Shown: positions 1 to 12,727 of the stretch, piece after piece
How the letters are laid out: each line of letters begins with the position of its first letter
Position numbering within the stretch: the first letter of the stretch is position 1
Origin: Isoetes taiwanensis
Taxonomy: Eukaryota; Streptophyta; Lycopodiopsida; Isoetales; Isoetaceae
NCBI GenBank assembly: GCA_021234155.1
Contig: JAJEKV010000071.1
Span: forward strand, 2,429,138-2,493,137
Reading direction: 5' to 3'
DNA: 64,000 nucleotides
Translations under genes and position numbers: made by a program
Notes under the pieces: generated by a model
What the model was told of the DNA's origin: nothing
The model's database searches: none
What the model saw: only the letters and a program-made list of their open reading frames with translations

Positions 1-134
1 AAGGAGGTAGGGTTTTTTTATTAATGATTAAATTACATGTGGTGACGTGTTAAATGTCCTGGGACTCATAACATATGAGGATATATTGTTCCTACTCAAA
101 TGAGAAGGAGGAGTACAAGAAACACATATGTAAA
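1..134. other. Flanking DNA left of the first Helitron end
   Basis: No gene, repeat or motif can be supported here. The last base, A at 134, is the expected host base next to a Helitron 3' terminus, because Helitrons insert between A and T. Confidence 0.5.
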
Positions 135-162
135 CTAGTCATGGTGCCCAGCGTTGCTGGGC
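135..162 (-). mobile_element. Helitron 3' terminus I (minus strand)
   Basis: Read on the minus strand, this ends with the hairpin GCCCAGC-AAC-GCTGGGC (146-162), an 11-nt spacer that finishes in CTAG (135-138), and then host T. A hairpin 10-12 nt before a terminal CTRR, next to a T, is the diagnostic Helitron 3' end. The matching 5' end is uncertain. It may share the 5' end near 12.13 kb with terminus II, or its own 5' end may be lost. Confidence 0.8.
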
Positions 163-627
163 ATGATTTGGAATCTACAAAATGTTGGGACACCTTCAAA
201 ACATTGCATTTGACGACATTGCATTGTTGGAACTTTGCACTTCCCTTCAGCTACATCCCTTATAAATTGTCTATATCACCATTGAAATTGATATTCGAAA
301 AGGGAATGCAATAAAACCAACTTTAAAAGCAAATTGTCAAGACATGGAAAAAATGTTGTTGTGGAAATTATGTCCTAATTATATCTTATGCGCCATGCTG
401 AAAATTAAACACTTAAACAGAGAAGAAATCATGATGAACCTATTTACCAATCATTATAATGTGCAACCAATGAAGACATTTTTTGGCCAAAGTTTAGAAT
501 CATGAGTAAAGGGTACATCCTCTATGGGAGCTGCATTTACATATGCATAGACCTTTTAAATAAAACTGCAATAAATACTGCATTATTAGATGTTGCTTTA
601 TAGCAAGAAAAACCAATTTTATAGATA

Positions 628-655
628 CTAGTTATGGTGCCCGGCGTTGCCGGGC
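628..655 (-). mobile_element. Helitron 3' terminus II (minus strand)
   Basis: Minus strand: the hairpin GCCCGGC-AAC-GCCGGGC (639-655) is followed by an 11-nt tail ending in CTAG (628-631) and host T. Compared with the other termini in the window, one stem pair is changed on both arms (A to G and T to C), so pairing is kept. Confidence 0.85.
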
Positions 656-974
656 TTTAGTATCGATTTGAAGGGGAGGGGTGGTTGTTTGGTTGTTGGC
701 TAATAAATGTTGCAATTATGTTCATGGTTGGAGATCGATCTACAACTGGTGTGAGGTGATTAATGGTGAGATGAATTTAATTTTGCTAGATTGGATAAAA
801 TTTTGATATAGGAATCTCCAACATAATATGTATCATTATCTTATCTTATCTTATTATAGCTGCTACAATTATCATTGAAGTATATACAACTCTCTCTTTA
901 ACAATGTTAAGCCTTTAGAATCCATTCAACTAAGCAAAATAGGAATTGATGTGGTAAAAATTTTGAATGTGAAA

Positions 975-1068
975 TTCATATTTGTATTTCATATGCTAGA
1001 TTTTGTTTTTCTAAAAGAAAGTTCATATTTGTATTTCATATGCTAGATTTTGTTTTTCTAAAAGAAAG
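975..1068. repeat. 47-bp direct tandem duplication
   Basis: Two perfect adjacent copies (975-1021 and 1022-1068) of an AT-rich sequence. This looks like a recent local duplication with no coding content. Confidence 0.9.
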
Positions 1069-3087
1069 TAAAATATTATGTACAGAACCCACAAAAGCAT
1101 CGATTTTGGTCCTACATGCTCTAAAGAAATGTCTCATGTTAAAGATATGCCATTCTTAAATGATAGTTTCTTTTAAAGACATAGATTAAGGTTTGCAAAA
1201 AGATCCTTTGTAATTTTTTTAGATTCGACCATCCATTGCAATTATAGGTGGTTTGAATAAAGCTGGAAAAGTAAATCACGACCAATGCAATCTTACCTGG
1301 TTTGAATAAATCTGGGCTAGAAAATAACGTATAGAAACCTTTGTATTACAAATGTAGAACATACTCAAGTACCAAAGTCATACTAAGCATCTTGCTTAAA
1401 CAATGGATAGTAGTTTGAATGCTTAATTTGACAGGTCATTCTTTGAGACCTGTCAATAGTTTTATTTGCATTATTAACAAAGGCATTTACGAAGATTAAA
1501 AACATTGCTGCAATTCTGGTATTTGTAGGCATTACAATTTTTGAAGCATTGAGCCTAAAAAAAAGAACAATTTCTTCATTCTCTTCAATACGGGCTCATC
1601 AATTTCCATGTTCATTATTGCAAATTCCTCCTATTTGTCCTCCAAAGTTATAATCCATTAAGCTTTTTTTGCTTCAGTCTTGAATACTTCCCGTATATTG
1701 GGAGAAACCACTATTAAAGCTCACAACTCGATGTAGAGATAAACAACTACGAACTGTACAATGTTTGCCTTAATCAATCTGGAGAAATGATCATATAGGT
1801 ATTGCTCAAGAACTGATAAAACCATTAGATTCAAATGAGGATATGAAAAGGATCATGCGAAGTTGAAGCAACATGCCAGAGGATAGTTTATGGAATAGCA
1901 TGCCCACTTCCATATCCATAGCACTTATGGATTCAAATCCACAACACATTACCGATGGCATGCATTCAGGTGACAATGCCTCACCCCTGGATATAAAGTC
2001 CATTTGCTTGAAAAGGCAGATTCCTCGTGACATTCTTCAAATTAGGCCATAATGTGCTTGTATAACATGTTTTAGAGTAGCCACTGCAAATTCTAGTTAA
2101 GAGCTATGTCATGCATAAAGTCCATGTATGGAATAGCCCTTGCATGTGCTGCAAGGTACACATACCAGAATGATGAACAAAGGTAGTGATATGGGTTTTT
2201 ACAACTGCTCTTATTTAGACAACCCATTCGCATCGAACACTTCAAAAGCATCTGGAAAATGTCTCTTGTGCATAGCCTGCATTACAAATTCCTCAATAAG
2301 AAAAATGAGAGAAACAATATTTCACTCAGACCTAAATTAGTACCTCATATTAATCATATTAAGATGGAACCAAAATTAGCTCCAAAATGGAGCTCAGTTC
2401 TATTGAACAAAAATAGAAGAAGTACCAAATCTAGCAACACATTCACAATGCAATTTAAAATACAAAGAAAATGCAAAAGTTGTCAATGACTCTAAAACAC
2501 CAGGGGCACTATGCCGACAACTAAGATAAAAAATCAAATCCGAAATGAGATGCATGACATTACCTTGGTCAGGGATGTGATTAAAAGGGTTCCTTATAGT
2601 GGAGTAAATGATGAATTTTGTATGTCTCGCATGTGAGGCTCATTTACATAGTTCGATTAATGGGTGTTCCATTGCATAAGTAATTTAGACCCCGAGATTT
2701 TTTATACATTGTATCATTATACAATCTAGCATTCGGATTCAAATATTGCTTTCATGTTCTTTTAACTTTTTTGAGTTCGTTGAACTGAATGTGGAAATAC
2801 ACTGTAATCAAAAACTGAGTTATGCTTCTACAGTTGTAAAAATTTTGCAACCAAATTGAGAGAGATAAAGCCTCTAAATTTGTTAGTAAAAGATGACCCC
2901 ACACAACCAGACATATACCAAAGAAGGAAGTACGCAGCTACAGTTAAGAGCTTCTTTATATCCTGTTATTATGACATTTGAACAGAGTAACAGCATGACA
3001 TGCTCTTGATCATATACAAAATAAACTTAGTGCATATCCAAAAATTTACAATTGCAGTTCTATACCTTAAAAGCATTAGCCTTATAT
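1069..3087. other. AT-rich DNA inside the minus-strand Helitron, no gene seen
   Basis: Only short open frames without recognisable domains are present. I see no repeats, RNA genes or splice-consistent exons that I can support. Confidence 0.4.
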
Positions 3088-3207
3088 TTAAGGTTCTTCT
3101 GCAGAACTGCTGCTTTTGACTTTGTAAACTGCCCAAGAGAAAAGAGGCAATGAAACCAGATAAGTAATGCCAAAAATAGCTGGTACTGCTATAACCCATC
3201 CAAGAAC
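3088..3207 (-). pseudogene. Captured terminal exon of a membrane protein
   Basis: On the minus strand, a 3' splice site (TTTGCAG) at about 3208 is followed by 39 codons and a stop at 3088. The peptide begins VLGWVIAVPAIFGITYLVSL, a strongly hydrophobic segment long enough to cross a membrane, and ends in a short polar tail (KVKSSSSAEEP). The exon border, open frame and stop suggest the last coding exon of a real gene, carried in the same orientation as the surrounding Helitron. I do not recognise the family; a small organellar or ER membrane protein is possible. Upstream exons probably lie at higher coordinates, but none could be joined with confidence. Confidence 0.5.
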
Positions 3208-4496
3208 CTGCAAAATGGACAAAACCAATGATTCAAGAAGTAATATTGTATTGAAATTCATATGTTTAAAGGCGTAAGGTTCTTACAGCATTTAATATCC
3301 CCATTAGAATTTCATGTTTCGTATCATCACCCACGGACCATATGGAGTTGGTTGCCAATAAGAGCCTACTTTGCTTGGTAATCAGAATGGTATGATCAAA
3401 CTATTCAGAGGATATCCATAAGCAAAAGAGTTGAAAGCTCAACCACTGATTATGTCTTCACTTGTACCTTAATTCTAACGGTGTGGCAATAAGATTGGCC
3501 AGCAGAATCAGAGGGGGATTACATCTCGACGTCAGCACAGCAATGCTGCATCCACAAAGCAGTGCGGTTACACTTGGAAGGAAAAGATTATAAAAAATGG
3601 CTTCAAATTTCATCACTATTCCTTCCTGCACTTATATACAACATTCTCGCAGACCTGTTAATAATGCTGCATCGAGAAATGAGATTGTTAAAAGATCACC
3701 TGAGTTGCTCCAAGCTGTTTTTAAGAGAAGGGTTAGGCAAGGATATCAGACGTAATTAAAGAGCATTCTTACCTGAAGCAAAACTTCTAGTATGATATTG
3801 AAGCGAAACTCCAAGCTCCACCTACAATTACAGTTTAGGTTTATAGGACCAAAGCAAATAACTGCAAAAGAGTTACAGAATGAATGCATTACAGACCAAG
3901 ACAAAGAGACTTGGAGAAGAAAATCTGCACAAATAGTGATGCACATAGGCATGGCTGCATATGATTGCTATCTGCGAATATACACCCCAAATACTTATCT
4001 TGGAAGTGGAATTTATATAGATTTTCTTAACAGTTTCGAAATGGCCTAAACTGTCGAGGTTGGATTGAGATTGGCCTGGATTCATATAGGAATAGGTCGA
4101 AATTGACCATCAAGCACCGATTTGGAGTTTTGAATGGCAGATTTGCATCGAAAGAGCTTAGAACCCAAAGAACGATGTAGAATGTTACAGCTCCACTGCA
4201 TAAAGCATATAGCAACATGTGACTGTAACGCTAAATATTCCTTCAGGGCTCCCAATATAGAACACACATAAAGCAAAAGATGATCTGTCATTGCAAATGG
4301 AAAGACATATAGGGAAAATTTGTTAACAGCCAATAGTTACAAATACACAAACCTGCACATATGCTTATGCATGTGTTGCCAGCTTTTCCAAGTGATGGGC
4401 ATTCTAATTTGCTATACGTCGAGAATCAATCTCTAAGCCTAAGCCTGCCTTGCAGACATAAAAGCTTAGTTGAGCATGACTGTTTCAGAGAAAAAC
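3208..4496. other. Intron-like or noncoding stretch
   Basis: This may be intron and upstream sequence of the captured membrane-protein gene on the minus strand. No exon is supported. Confidence 0.3.
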
Positions 4497-4728
4497 TTGC
4501 TGCCATACCCAAGTAGATAAGACCGTTTGAGAATAAAGATTGTTGCCATATCCTGCTCTTGATCAACAATGATCTCCATGTCATATATTAATAGCATTCA
4601 ATCAATAGAGGCTGAAAAAACTTGCTGCCATACCCAAGGTAGATAAGATCGTTTGGGAATAAACATTATTGCCATATCCTGCCCTTGATGAACAATGATC
4701 TCCATGGCACATATTAATAGCATTCAAT
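4497..4728. repeat. Diverged direct duplication of about 108 bp
   Basis: The copies at 4497-4604 and 4620-4728 both run from CTTGCTGCCATACCCAAG to ATTAATAGCATTCAAT, with about ten differences. They probably arose as a local tandem duplication. Confidence 0.85.
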
Positions 4729-7700
4729 AGCAAGAAGGCTCTTCTATTTGACTGCTCACATCCTCTGCACTGTACGTAGCATGCTATGCTCACCTCTGCT
4801 AGAACCATTTATGTAAACCCAGATATTAAACTCAGAACATTAAACTTGGGGTATATGCAGATTTAGATTTGCATGTATCTGAAGATGTGTCCCCAGCAAC
4901 CAGCATTTGAAGAAGTTGAAGCTGGAGAAGTAAAAGTGCACCGTAAATGAGTTCCGTCTGTATCCTTTGTTTCGTGCCTAAAGAAAAAGCAGACGGGCGG
5001 CAAGTTTTAACTCGAAAGAAAATGAAAAACTTACCTGTATGTTAAACCTCCAGCCTGATATCTGGGTTTTTTTTATTTTTTGCTGCAAACAGATGATCAA
5101 AGCTTGTGTGATGTTTATTTCTCCCAGCTAAAGCTTAACGAACACAATTATGCTCCTAATGAATGCATTTACAACAAATGATAGAAAATAAATTAGTGTA
5201 GACATGTCATGTTCTATACTGAAGAAGTTTTTGAAGATTAGGTAGGATAAGCTTGCTTGTAGCTTGCTCTTTGGCAAAACTATTCTAGTGATGGTCTTGA
5301 AATTATAGAAAGGGACATGAAATAGAACCTTGTGCAAACCTGAGATAAAGAAACAAACAGATCGAACTTGAGCAGCTTCATACGCTGAGGAGATATGGTT
5401 CAGAAGACCAATGACATGTCTTTGAATGTAGCACATGGATTCATGGAAGCAAAAGAATAAAAAATAAGGCAGAGCAGAGCTTCCATGCCTACAACAACCT
5501 TAGCCTAACCTTGAAGGATCTAGCAGACATTTATTTGTGCAATACACAAATGAAGCTTACCTCTTCAAAGTGTGCAATATACAGTGGCATCAAAATAGAG
5601 TATTCCAATCAGTGTCAAACCGTGGATTGAAATTCTTTCTCTGAAATCATTACTTAAGAGTCTTTTAGCATAAGCTCCATGCGATTTGTCAATGATGGCA
5701 AAGAACCTTCGTGGCAATGATTGGTGATGGCACCCTAAATCTGGCTTCATATTCAGACATGAACGATGTCTTACAAAACTGTTCATTGCATAATAAGTTC
5801 TCTTGCATGGCGTTAAGCCTAGACATAGAGCTCTTAGATGATGATAATATTCATGAAAAGAAGAATTAAAGGATATAAAAACGCACCTATGTTGAGATAA
5901 AGACTGGTGAAGTCGAGCCATATAAATCAAGCTCAAGATCCTCTTCATAATAGAAACACCTCTGCCGTCGATTTGATAAAGCGTAAAGAAACAGCAGATC
6001 GGTGACTTACAATCAAAAAACAATATGTTATCTGAGAACTGGGAGATCATGTTGCACAAAGGTCTTTGTGAGGCGAGAAACGTTGAGCTTTGAGCAATCG
6101 TCGCATGCAATCAATCGCCAAGTGGAATCGGATAAGGAAGAGATCGAAAATGTCGGAACCCAAAACCAAAATCACATGGAAAAAAAATTCTCGGGCTCTC
6201 TCGATTTTTGGATAATCGGGTTTTTTTCCCGGCATTGAAAAGCCCTAAAACCTTAGGAAATCCGTTAAAAAAAAATTCCAAAAAGGTTTTTCTCTAGACC
6301 GGAAAAACCGAATTTAAAAGATAGATAGATTACGATGTGTTACAAAGCCAAAAAATATAGAAATATGGAACAACGTTTTTTGACAGAAAAAAGGTTCTTT
6401 TAGTCTGATCAAATTGCATCCTTTTAAACGTCCCCACTTGTTCTTGCATGTAATGCTTGTCTTCATCAATAGTACACCAGAATGTAAAAGCACGAAGAAA
6501 TAGACCAACTAATATCCCACGTGGCTCCACCTTTTTATCATAATTACATTGCTGCCGAAGCAACCTAGAGTGAAATGCTCAGTCTATGAAATAAACCAAA
6601 TGATGCTTAAAGTTGAATAAGAAAGAAGTATAAAAGACGTTCCTTTTGCTTCCAAAATTCTTGAATAGAGATAGCAAACAAAGCCATACTTTAACTAAGG
6701 TCTTGAACTATGCAATACCATACCTTGGCTAGAATGCCTTGTGCAATACCATACCTTGGCTAGAATGCCTTGGAATCACTCAGATTTGAGCATCTACTCC
6801 AACCATATGAAGGATTGAAAAAAATCTTAGTGATACAAATGGGACTGTTTAGAATATTTTGATGCATCTTTCTTATCATTCCACTTTCTTCCATGGGACA
6901 TTTTCCTAGAACACTGTCAAAAGTTTTATTGTAATAAGTCACTGGACCGAAACATAAAGCTTAGCTTAAGGAAGATCGTGCACATCCAGAATAGAATGGT
7001 CACCAGAGAAGCTTAAGTCTGGCGGACATTAATCCCTACTCAAAGTCTTCCAATGCGTTTGAGAAAAATCTGCATTGCACAAAATAAGCTAAAAGTTAAG
7101 AGATTGCCCACATATACAGATACCAAATGATTAAAGGCCCTTAACGCCATCAGTATGTATCATGTCCCGTTGGTGATCTAGAAGGATGCAAAATGGCGTG
7201 CAGGTGGTAGATTGATGCAATTTGGCTTGCAAGGGTGATCCTGCAGACTGGCCCCTGAACTTCCTATATGTGATGAGTTCTTATAGCATGATATTATGTC
7301 CTGGTAATCTTCTTAGACACTTTGTTTGTATCCCTCAAGATTTAATTCTATGCAGACCCATAACTATTATAGGCCAAACGTGGAGACTCCAAGATCTTTC
7401 AACTATCGGGCAGATTCTTGAAGAGCATATCAGCATATATACATCTTTGAAAGTTGCCATTGGATCCAGTATCCGTATCAAGTTTCAGAAGACCTAAACT
7501 ACATTTCAAAATAGTGATTCTTGATGGTAAAAAGATTGAGCAGAACAGGGGAAAGCTTAATGTTAAGAAATAATAGAGGGGAGAGTATATGTAAATCAAA
7601 AAATAGATTAATACCTGATTGCATGCCTAAATGATTTGCTGTGAATCAAACAAAGAGAAAATTAGTTAAAGTCTCGTGGGTCAATAAAACAACAATTCTC

Positions 7701-8281
7701 TGATGAATCTTACTCTGTTGATGTGCTGAATTAAGCCCAGCTGCCATGAAGCATCACCAAATCTGCTCCAAGGATCTACTTGGCGGGAGCTTGGTCACCA
7801 TAAGTCTTGAGAAAAAATGGAGCTAGGCCGCCAAAGCATTCGTGCTTTAGAAGATTATGGTAAAGCAGGCAGGTCTGGAGGTTGGCTTTTAACTATGCAA
7901 AGGCTCTCATGTTAGTTTTTAGTAGAATCCGATCTTCTGTCATGATAGAACTTCTTTAGGGGTAAAGCTATGCCATATGAATTGCATGCTCTCGTATCAG
8001 ATTTTCCAAGTAGTGATAGCTTTGATGACCAAAAAGGCCCCCTATGGAGTTATCTATGTTATCTTTCCGTATTTTCATAAACTATGATAGCAAAACAGTG
8101 GTGCCTTCCTTTCCTTGTCTGCTGTAGGTCATCATTCATGTTCAGTTCTTGTTAGTTCTATTTATGTAGAATTCATTTTATAAGGAATCTAATAAATCCA
8201 GTATTTCTGTGATTTGTTTTTACCAATTTCTTAAATGTCTTCTACAATCACAACTTTATGGATTGAACGTTGGTGCTGCAG
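4729..8281. other. Noncoding interior of the long Helitron
   Basis: A minus-strand open frame of 181 codons (5565-6110) has irregular composition and no recognisable domain. The area 5900-6240 (minus) could be a 5' exon or UTR of a captured gene, because a GTAAGT-type donor follows, but this is weak. The remainder is AT-rich with no supported features. Confidence 0.3.
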
Positions 8282-8781
8282 GTGTTAAAATTCATCCAGC
8301 AATATACCGTTCAAGGAAAAACTCAGCTTGCTGGGAATTCTGTCTACACTGATTTACTCTCCATGCGAGTACTGCAATCTGGCTCTGAATTAGTTCCTAG
8401 TTGGCAAGAACTTTGTGCTTGTCAGTATTATCACATTTGGAGCCTATGTCCAATATGCAATAGTTTCGTTTTCAATGGGTGATAATATATGTTCATGGTT
8501 TGCTGCTCACAGAAGTACATGCCAACTCTTGCATCTCATTTCTCACATGTGCTTGTGGATGTCATGTTAGCACGGTGCAGATGGTTTCCAAAAGGTATGA
8601 GCTTTTTCGTTTCAATTTAGGGAAAGAAAGATATTGAATGTGTTCGCTTCCAGATGCATCAAAATTGCCTGCAAAGCAGAATAAACATCGGGCTCTAGAA
8701 GACATTAAAGAGAGCATAGCAGAATTCAAATATCTTCGGAAGGCCATATTCAAAGATCCTCAGAAGGCAGTTGGTTTGTAG
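8282..8781 (+). pseudogene. Oligoribonuclease (Orn/REXO2-type) last three exons
   Basis: Oligoribonuclease is a 3'-5' DEDD exonuclease that degrades RNAs of a few nucleotides, in plants probably in organelles. Three exons can be read: 8282-8368, 8513-8594 and 8654-8781. They have AG/GT borders and compatible phases, giving 99 codons including the stop. Exon 1 encodes QLAGNSVYTDLLSM, the family's conserved AGNSV..D block. Exon 2 gives KYMPTLASHFSHVLVDV followed by RWFPK. Exon 3 gives HRALEDIKESIAEFKYLRK, the HRA..D..ESI block with the last catalytic Asp. The N-terminal part with the first DEDD residues was not found upstream. A few residues seem missing after LVDV. The fragment lies in the opposite orientation to the Helitron that encloses it, so it is most likely a captured 3' gene end. 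Confidence 0.8.
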
Positions 8782-8989
8782 GTCTTGGATATCATCAGTT
8801 AACCATATTTTCACAAGGTATCTTAATTGATGTGGACCTAATAAATTATTATCTGTTCACCTCCACTGCTCGCTCCTCCGGTCCTCGATCAAGCACAGGG
8901 GATCTGAAGAACATGGGCCAATTTTCCCAAATATGGGCGTGGCTTTGGCGATGAAGCAAAGCAGTGCAGCGCATGCTCTTGAAGCTTCA

Positions 8990-9103
8990 GGTAACTGCAA
9001 AGAAAGTAGAGCAAGAAAAAACTGAGAAACTGTTACCTCAAGAAGCTGCAGCTCGCCAGCATCCGAGAAACTGTTACCTCAAGAAGCTGCAGCTCGCAGC
9101 ATC
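8990..9103. repeat. Short direct duplication of about 40 bp
   Basis: GAGAAACTGTTACCTCAAGAAGCTGCAGCTCG-type sequence occurs twice in a row, with a small indel between the copies. Confidence 0.85.
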
Positions 9104-9306
9104 GGGGCTCTGCTTAAATCTGCCTTCCTTTCCTTGAAATCAAGGACCCTCGGCTATTCTAGTGTTTACGTCACTTTTTTTATTTTTTGGACGTCACTTT
9201 TTAACCCCTTTTTCTTACGTGACTTTTTAAGCCTAAGATCGAATCATGAAATCTCGACCGTCTAATTTAGGGCGTGGTCCATTACTTGCACTAAAACATT
9301 ATAATA

Positions 9307-12118
9307 TCCTATATTATAATGTTATGTCGTAATTCCTGGATTTGGATCCAGCCCTAGATCGGACGGCCACAGATGGCCTAACCAGATCGAAGGGTCCAAA
9401 CAAAGCCCCTTTTTTTTAAATATAATCTCTTTTTTCGATGGTCCAAATGCCCTTTATTCTGCGAAGCCCTTCCGAGTCTGACGGCCATGACCACATCAGC
9501 CTGTAAACACGTTTTTTTTTCCTTGCCCTAGCTACCGCTGTGAGCACAGCAACCCAGGCCTTGATCGATTCATGTAGTTGCCCCATGGCCGTTTTTGCTT
9601 GCAGGATTTTCCGGAGGAGAAGCAAGCGACTTCATGCCTTTTTTTAGCTTGGCTTTTCAGGATTTCTCGCCAGAGAAGCAAGTTGCTTCATGCCTGTCAT
9701 TGGCTTTGAGGTAGATATTCCGGAGGAGAGACAAACTGATAATGAGGGTTCATCTCAAAACCTCTGTTCATGGTTCTAGAAAGCAGGATTTTGGAATGCG
9801 TGGATTCTGGCTTCTTATTATAAGTATAAAATGGCATGATGCCATGTCCAGCACTTGGCATGGATATATTCTGCCGAAGTCTTCTACAGTGCAAGGCCTT
9901 ATATTTAGCGAGATCATGTAATACAGATTCATGGCTACTATCTCTGGAACCTCGATTGGGTATCTTCTGAATCCAGACTCCTGATTTTCGTTTGGGTTTT
10001 GTTGAAGAAAACAGTGTCGTTTCTTAGTGGGGCATTGTCTGGATAAACTGGAGTTGGGGAAGTATATGCTCCTTCGTATCTCAGAATTGCCGCTGGTGGT
10101 ATAGGCTCCCTGTCTCTCAAAGGCGGAAACCACTATGTAATATTGGCCTATTGGGGTTGATCTGCAGTGACTAAGAAAGTGTATGTCTGGCTTGGATGGA
10201 TCTGAGATGAGGTATTTTTAATTTGCTTTGTGTAGGATGCATCAATTTCTACCACTGTTAGACTGTAATTTGCTATCGTGATAAAGAGATTTGGAAGCTT
10301 TTCTTTGTTAGGTTGAAGCAACTAACGCTGCATTTTCTTATAACAAAAGCAGCAAAACAAACCAAACCAGCAAACCACCAGGCCAGCAAATCACCAGGCC
10401 AGCAAATCACCAGCAAACGTGTAGAACAGCAGCATGTGCATAGTTTTTCTTCTGCTTCGTGTGAAGGTAAATACAATCTCTTCTGGCATTATAGCATGTC
10501 GATGTAAATATGCAAAAGTGTAGGTTCAGGGATCTTATTTAGGAGATGGAAACTGGCCATGGAATTGTCATTAGTGTTTGGTTGATTTGCAGGTCTGTCC
10601 ATCCAAAAGTGCTACAAACCAGTTATGTTGTTTCAAGAGAAATTGACGTCTACATTTTGCTGAATAATCCATGTTTGAACTATAAATAAAGCTATCTGAA
10701 TAATCCATGTTTGAACTATAAATAAAGCTATCGGAGTTTAACTATTGTGCGTTTGCTTTCCAATTGAAATAAGTTTCTGCCTGTTGTGCTACATCAATAA
10801 TGCAAACATAATAATATGCATGTGTTTTTAGGATGCACATCATTAGTGTGGGTTGCTTTGCAGGTCTGTCCATCCAAAAAGCGGTACAAACCAATTGTGT
10901 TGTTTCAAAAGAAATTGACGTCTACATTAAATTGACGCCTACATTTGCTGATGGTAATTCATGTTTGAACTGGAAAAAAAAAGCTATTCTGAATCTAAAT
11001 CCGAAGCTGCAAATTGGGGTAAGCTTTGCTTTGCTTTTTAATTTGTTTTTGAACAGCTAAGCTAGGGCTTGAATAGGACAATTTTTTTCTACTGTTGTGG
11101 TACAACATTTAACCTCTAGACGTTTCTCTTTTCAGGATTGCATCATTTAGTCTGGTTGAATACCTCATAGAAATTGCACTATGATCTTCGAAAAATAGAA
11201 GTTTGTGCGTTTGGCACAAGCCAGTCTATGTCTACTGCCACATAAGTTCAATACAAAAGAAATTCCTACTTATATCATCCAGCAAAAGGTCATGGAAGTA
11301 AAAAATTTGAGATTCCTGTAACATTATGGATATTTATGCACATCCAATAGTATTTGAATTGTACTCTTCATTCTTTATAATACATTCCATCTTGCAGTTA
11401 TTGTTAGTTCTTACAAGGCAATATAACCATGCCCAGTGTGACTCAAATGTGGATCTGATTGTTCAGTTGGTTGCATCACTTATTGTACAGGTACTTATTG
11501 GAAGCTTGATACACTTATTGTACTTTTGGAATTCTTTATTCGATTCGAATGTTGGCTGAATTGCCAATGCAAAACCAAATTTAAGAACATTGATGGTGTT
11601 ATTTGAAATGCCATGGTGAAATGGCAAAAATAGAAAAGCATTATCATAGATAATAAATAATAACACCTTACAAAATACTTTGCATGCATAAGCAACATCT
11701 GAAGTCGTGATATTTTTTATCGCATGCATAAGCAACACATGAAGTCTTATCCGATTATGTACAAAGCTTACACAAACTAAAGCGGTACAAAAATACTAAT
11801 GGACTAAATTATTGCCCAAAGCTACGTGAGAGCAAAGAACCCTTGCTATGTGAGAGCAAACAACCCTTGACATTTTAAATGTTGGGTCAACTCTAATATT
11901 ATAATTTTTTGCATTTAAAAGGACATTTAAAATGTACAAGCTTGAGATCATATACCTAGGCCACAAGGTTACATAGGAAATTGTTTCTCCTTATGCCATT
12001 ACGATTGGTAAGGGCTTGAAGAGTTTGTCATGGTCTGTAATGGTTCGCTTTTATCATTGCGGCCATAATATTTACATGCCCCCAACTTATGCCCAGCAAC
12101 GCTGGGCACCTTTACTAG
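9307..12118 (+). mobile_element. Helitron copy 1 (2812 bp, non-autonomous)
   Basis: The 5' end is TCCTATATTATAATG, preceded by host A (9306). The 3' end has the hairpin GCCCAGCAACGCTGGGC (12091-12107), then ACCTTTACTAG and host T (12119). It is nearly identical over its whole length to the copies at 31632 and 50996, so the family moved recently. There is no Rep/helicase coding. The interior holds a laccase exon remnant in antisense and an internal duplication (10583-10700 against 10851-10960) containing GGTCTGTCCATCCAAAA. It inserted only 11-23 bp from the 5' end of an older minus-strand Helitron, giving a head-to-head arrangement. Confidence 0.92.
9870..10120 (-). pseudogene. Laccase-like exon fragment in Helitron copy 1
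   Basis: Laccases are secreted multicopper oxidases that polymerise monolignols. The minus strand encodes AAILRYEGAYTSPTP..LRNDTVFFN and KIRSL. After a frameshift it encodes YPIEVPEIVAMNLYYMISLN followed by IRPC. These correspond in order to laccase linker blocks of the type AILxYxGA..P..P..NDT, KIRSL, YPxxVPxxVDxxLFxxIxLN and PC. No copper-binding histidines are included. The frameshift and lack of the remaining exons make it a captured, non-functional fragment, antisense to the Helitron. Confidence 0.65.
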
Positions 12119-12239
12119 TAAGAATAAGATAAGATATAAGATATTAAGGAAAAAATAATTAAGCCATTGGACTAAACTAACGTGACAATGGGCTTTAGGT
12201 TACAAGTTAGGGTTCCGTCCATGAATGGACGGAAAAGCA

Positions 12240-12727
12240 CATGACGGATCCGACCACCAAGTTCTTACAAACGGTTCCAAGAATAGCTGGAAAAAACCTC
12301 AAGTCCCTAATGGACCAGACGGTATTAAGGACAGGTAACGACCCTATCTATGTATTTAACTGCTCAGGCTTTAGAAATCGCTACACTGGCAGAAGTCCCC
12401 ATAGCAAGTCGAACTGCTCAGCCGGATTTGCTTATGGGCAGGAAAAAGGGTGATTTAAACATGGCAACCAGAAGGAAGATTGAGGCTGAGATGAAGAATG
12501 CATCCAAAAGAAAGAAGTTATTTGATTTCCACAAGGTAGCAAGAACCTCTGGGATGGCAGAATGCACCACTAAGGGAAATAAGGAAGCTGCCAACACTGA
12601 GCAGGAAGCTAAAGACGTCCCTGTACAAGAAGGCAAGGAGAATGAAGAAGTTCTATGCATTAGCATTAAGGATACTCGCAGAGTGAAGCTCAAAGATGAT
12701 CCGGTGATCAAGGGAGCAAACAAATGA
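12240..12727 (+). CDS. Unidentified Lys/Glu-rich ORF
   Basis: The best frame begins at the ATG at 12350 and encodes 125 residues, with a charged, helix-prone middle (around residues 40-60, with the block KNASKRKKLFDFHK) and a tail rich in Glu and Lys. I recognise no domain. Composition resembles the 3' part of a transposon gag-like or nucleic-acid-binding ORF, but this is only an impression. An overlapping frame from 12241 is probably a shadow. It lies just outside the 5' end of the minus-strand Helitron. Confidence 0.3.

Larger units (their letters stand above)
628..12141 (-). mobile_element. Long minus-strand Helitron, interrupted by Helitron copy 1
   Basis: The 3' terminus is at 628 (or at 135). 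The 5' terminus is inferred by joining the flanks of Helitron copy 1. The left flank (to 9306) plus the right flank (from 12119), read on the minus strand, gives TCTTATTCTTATATTATAATG followed by the subterminal sequence seen at 14972 on the plus strand. The exact TC end is one of three candidates (12129, 12134 or 12141), because TCTTA is repeated there. Without copy 1 the element is about 8.7 kb. It carries oligoribonuclease exons and a membrane-protein exon but no visible Rep/helicase gene, so it looks non-autonomous. The pairing of these two ends is an inference. Confidence 0.55.

Noticed and set aside
5565-6110. Minus-strand frame of 181 codons
   Set aside because: Irregular composition, no family features, and splice-like GT sites inside it. 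I do not support it as a gene.
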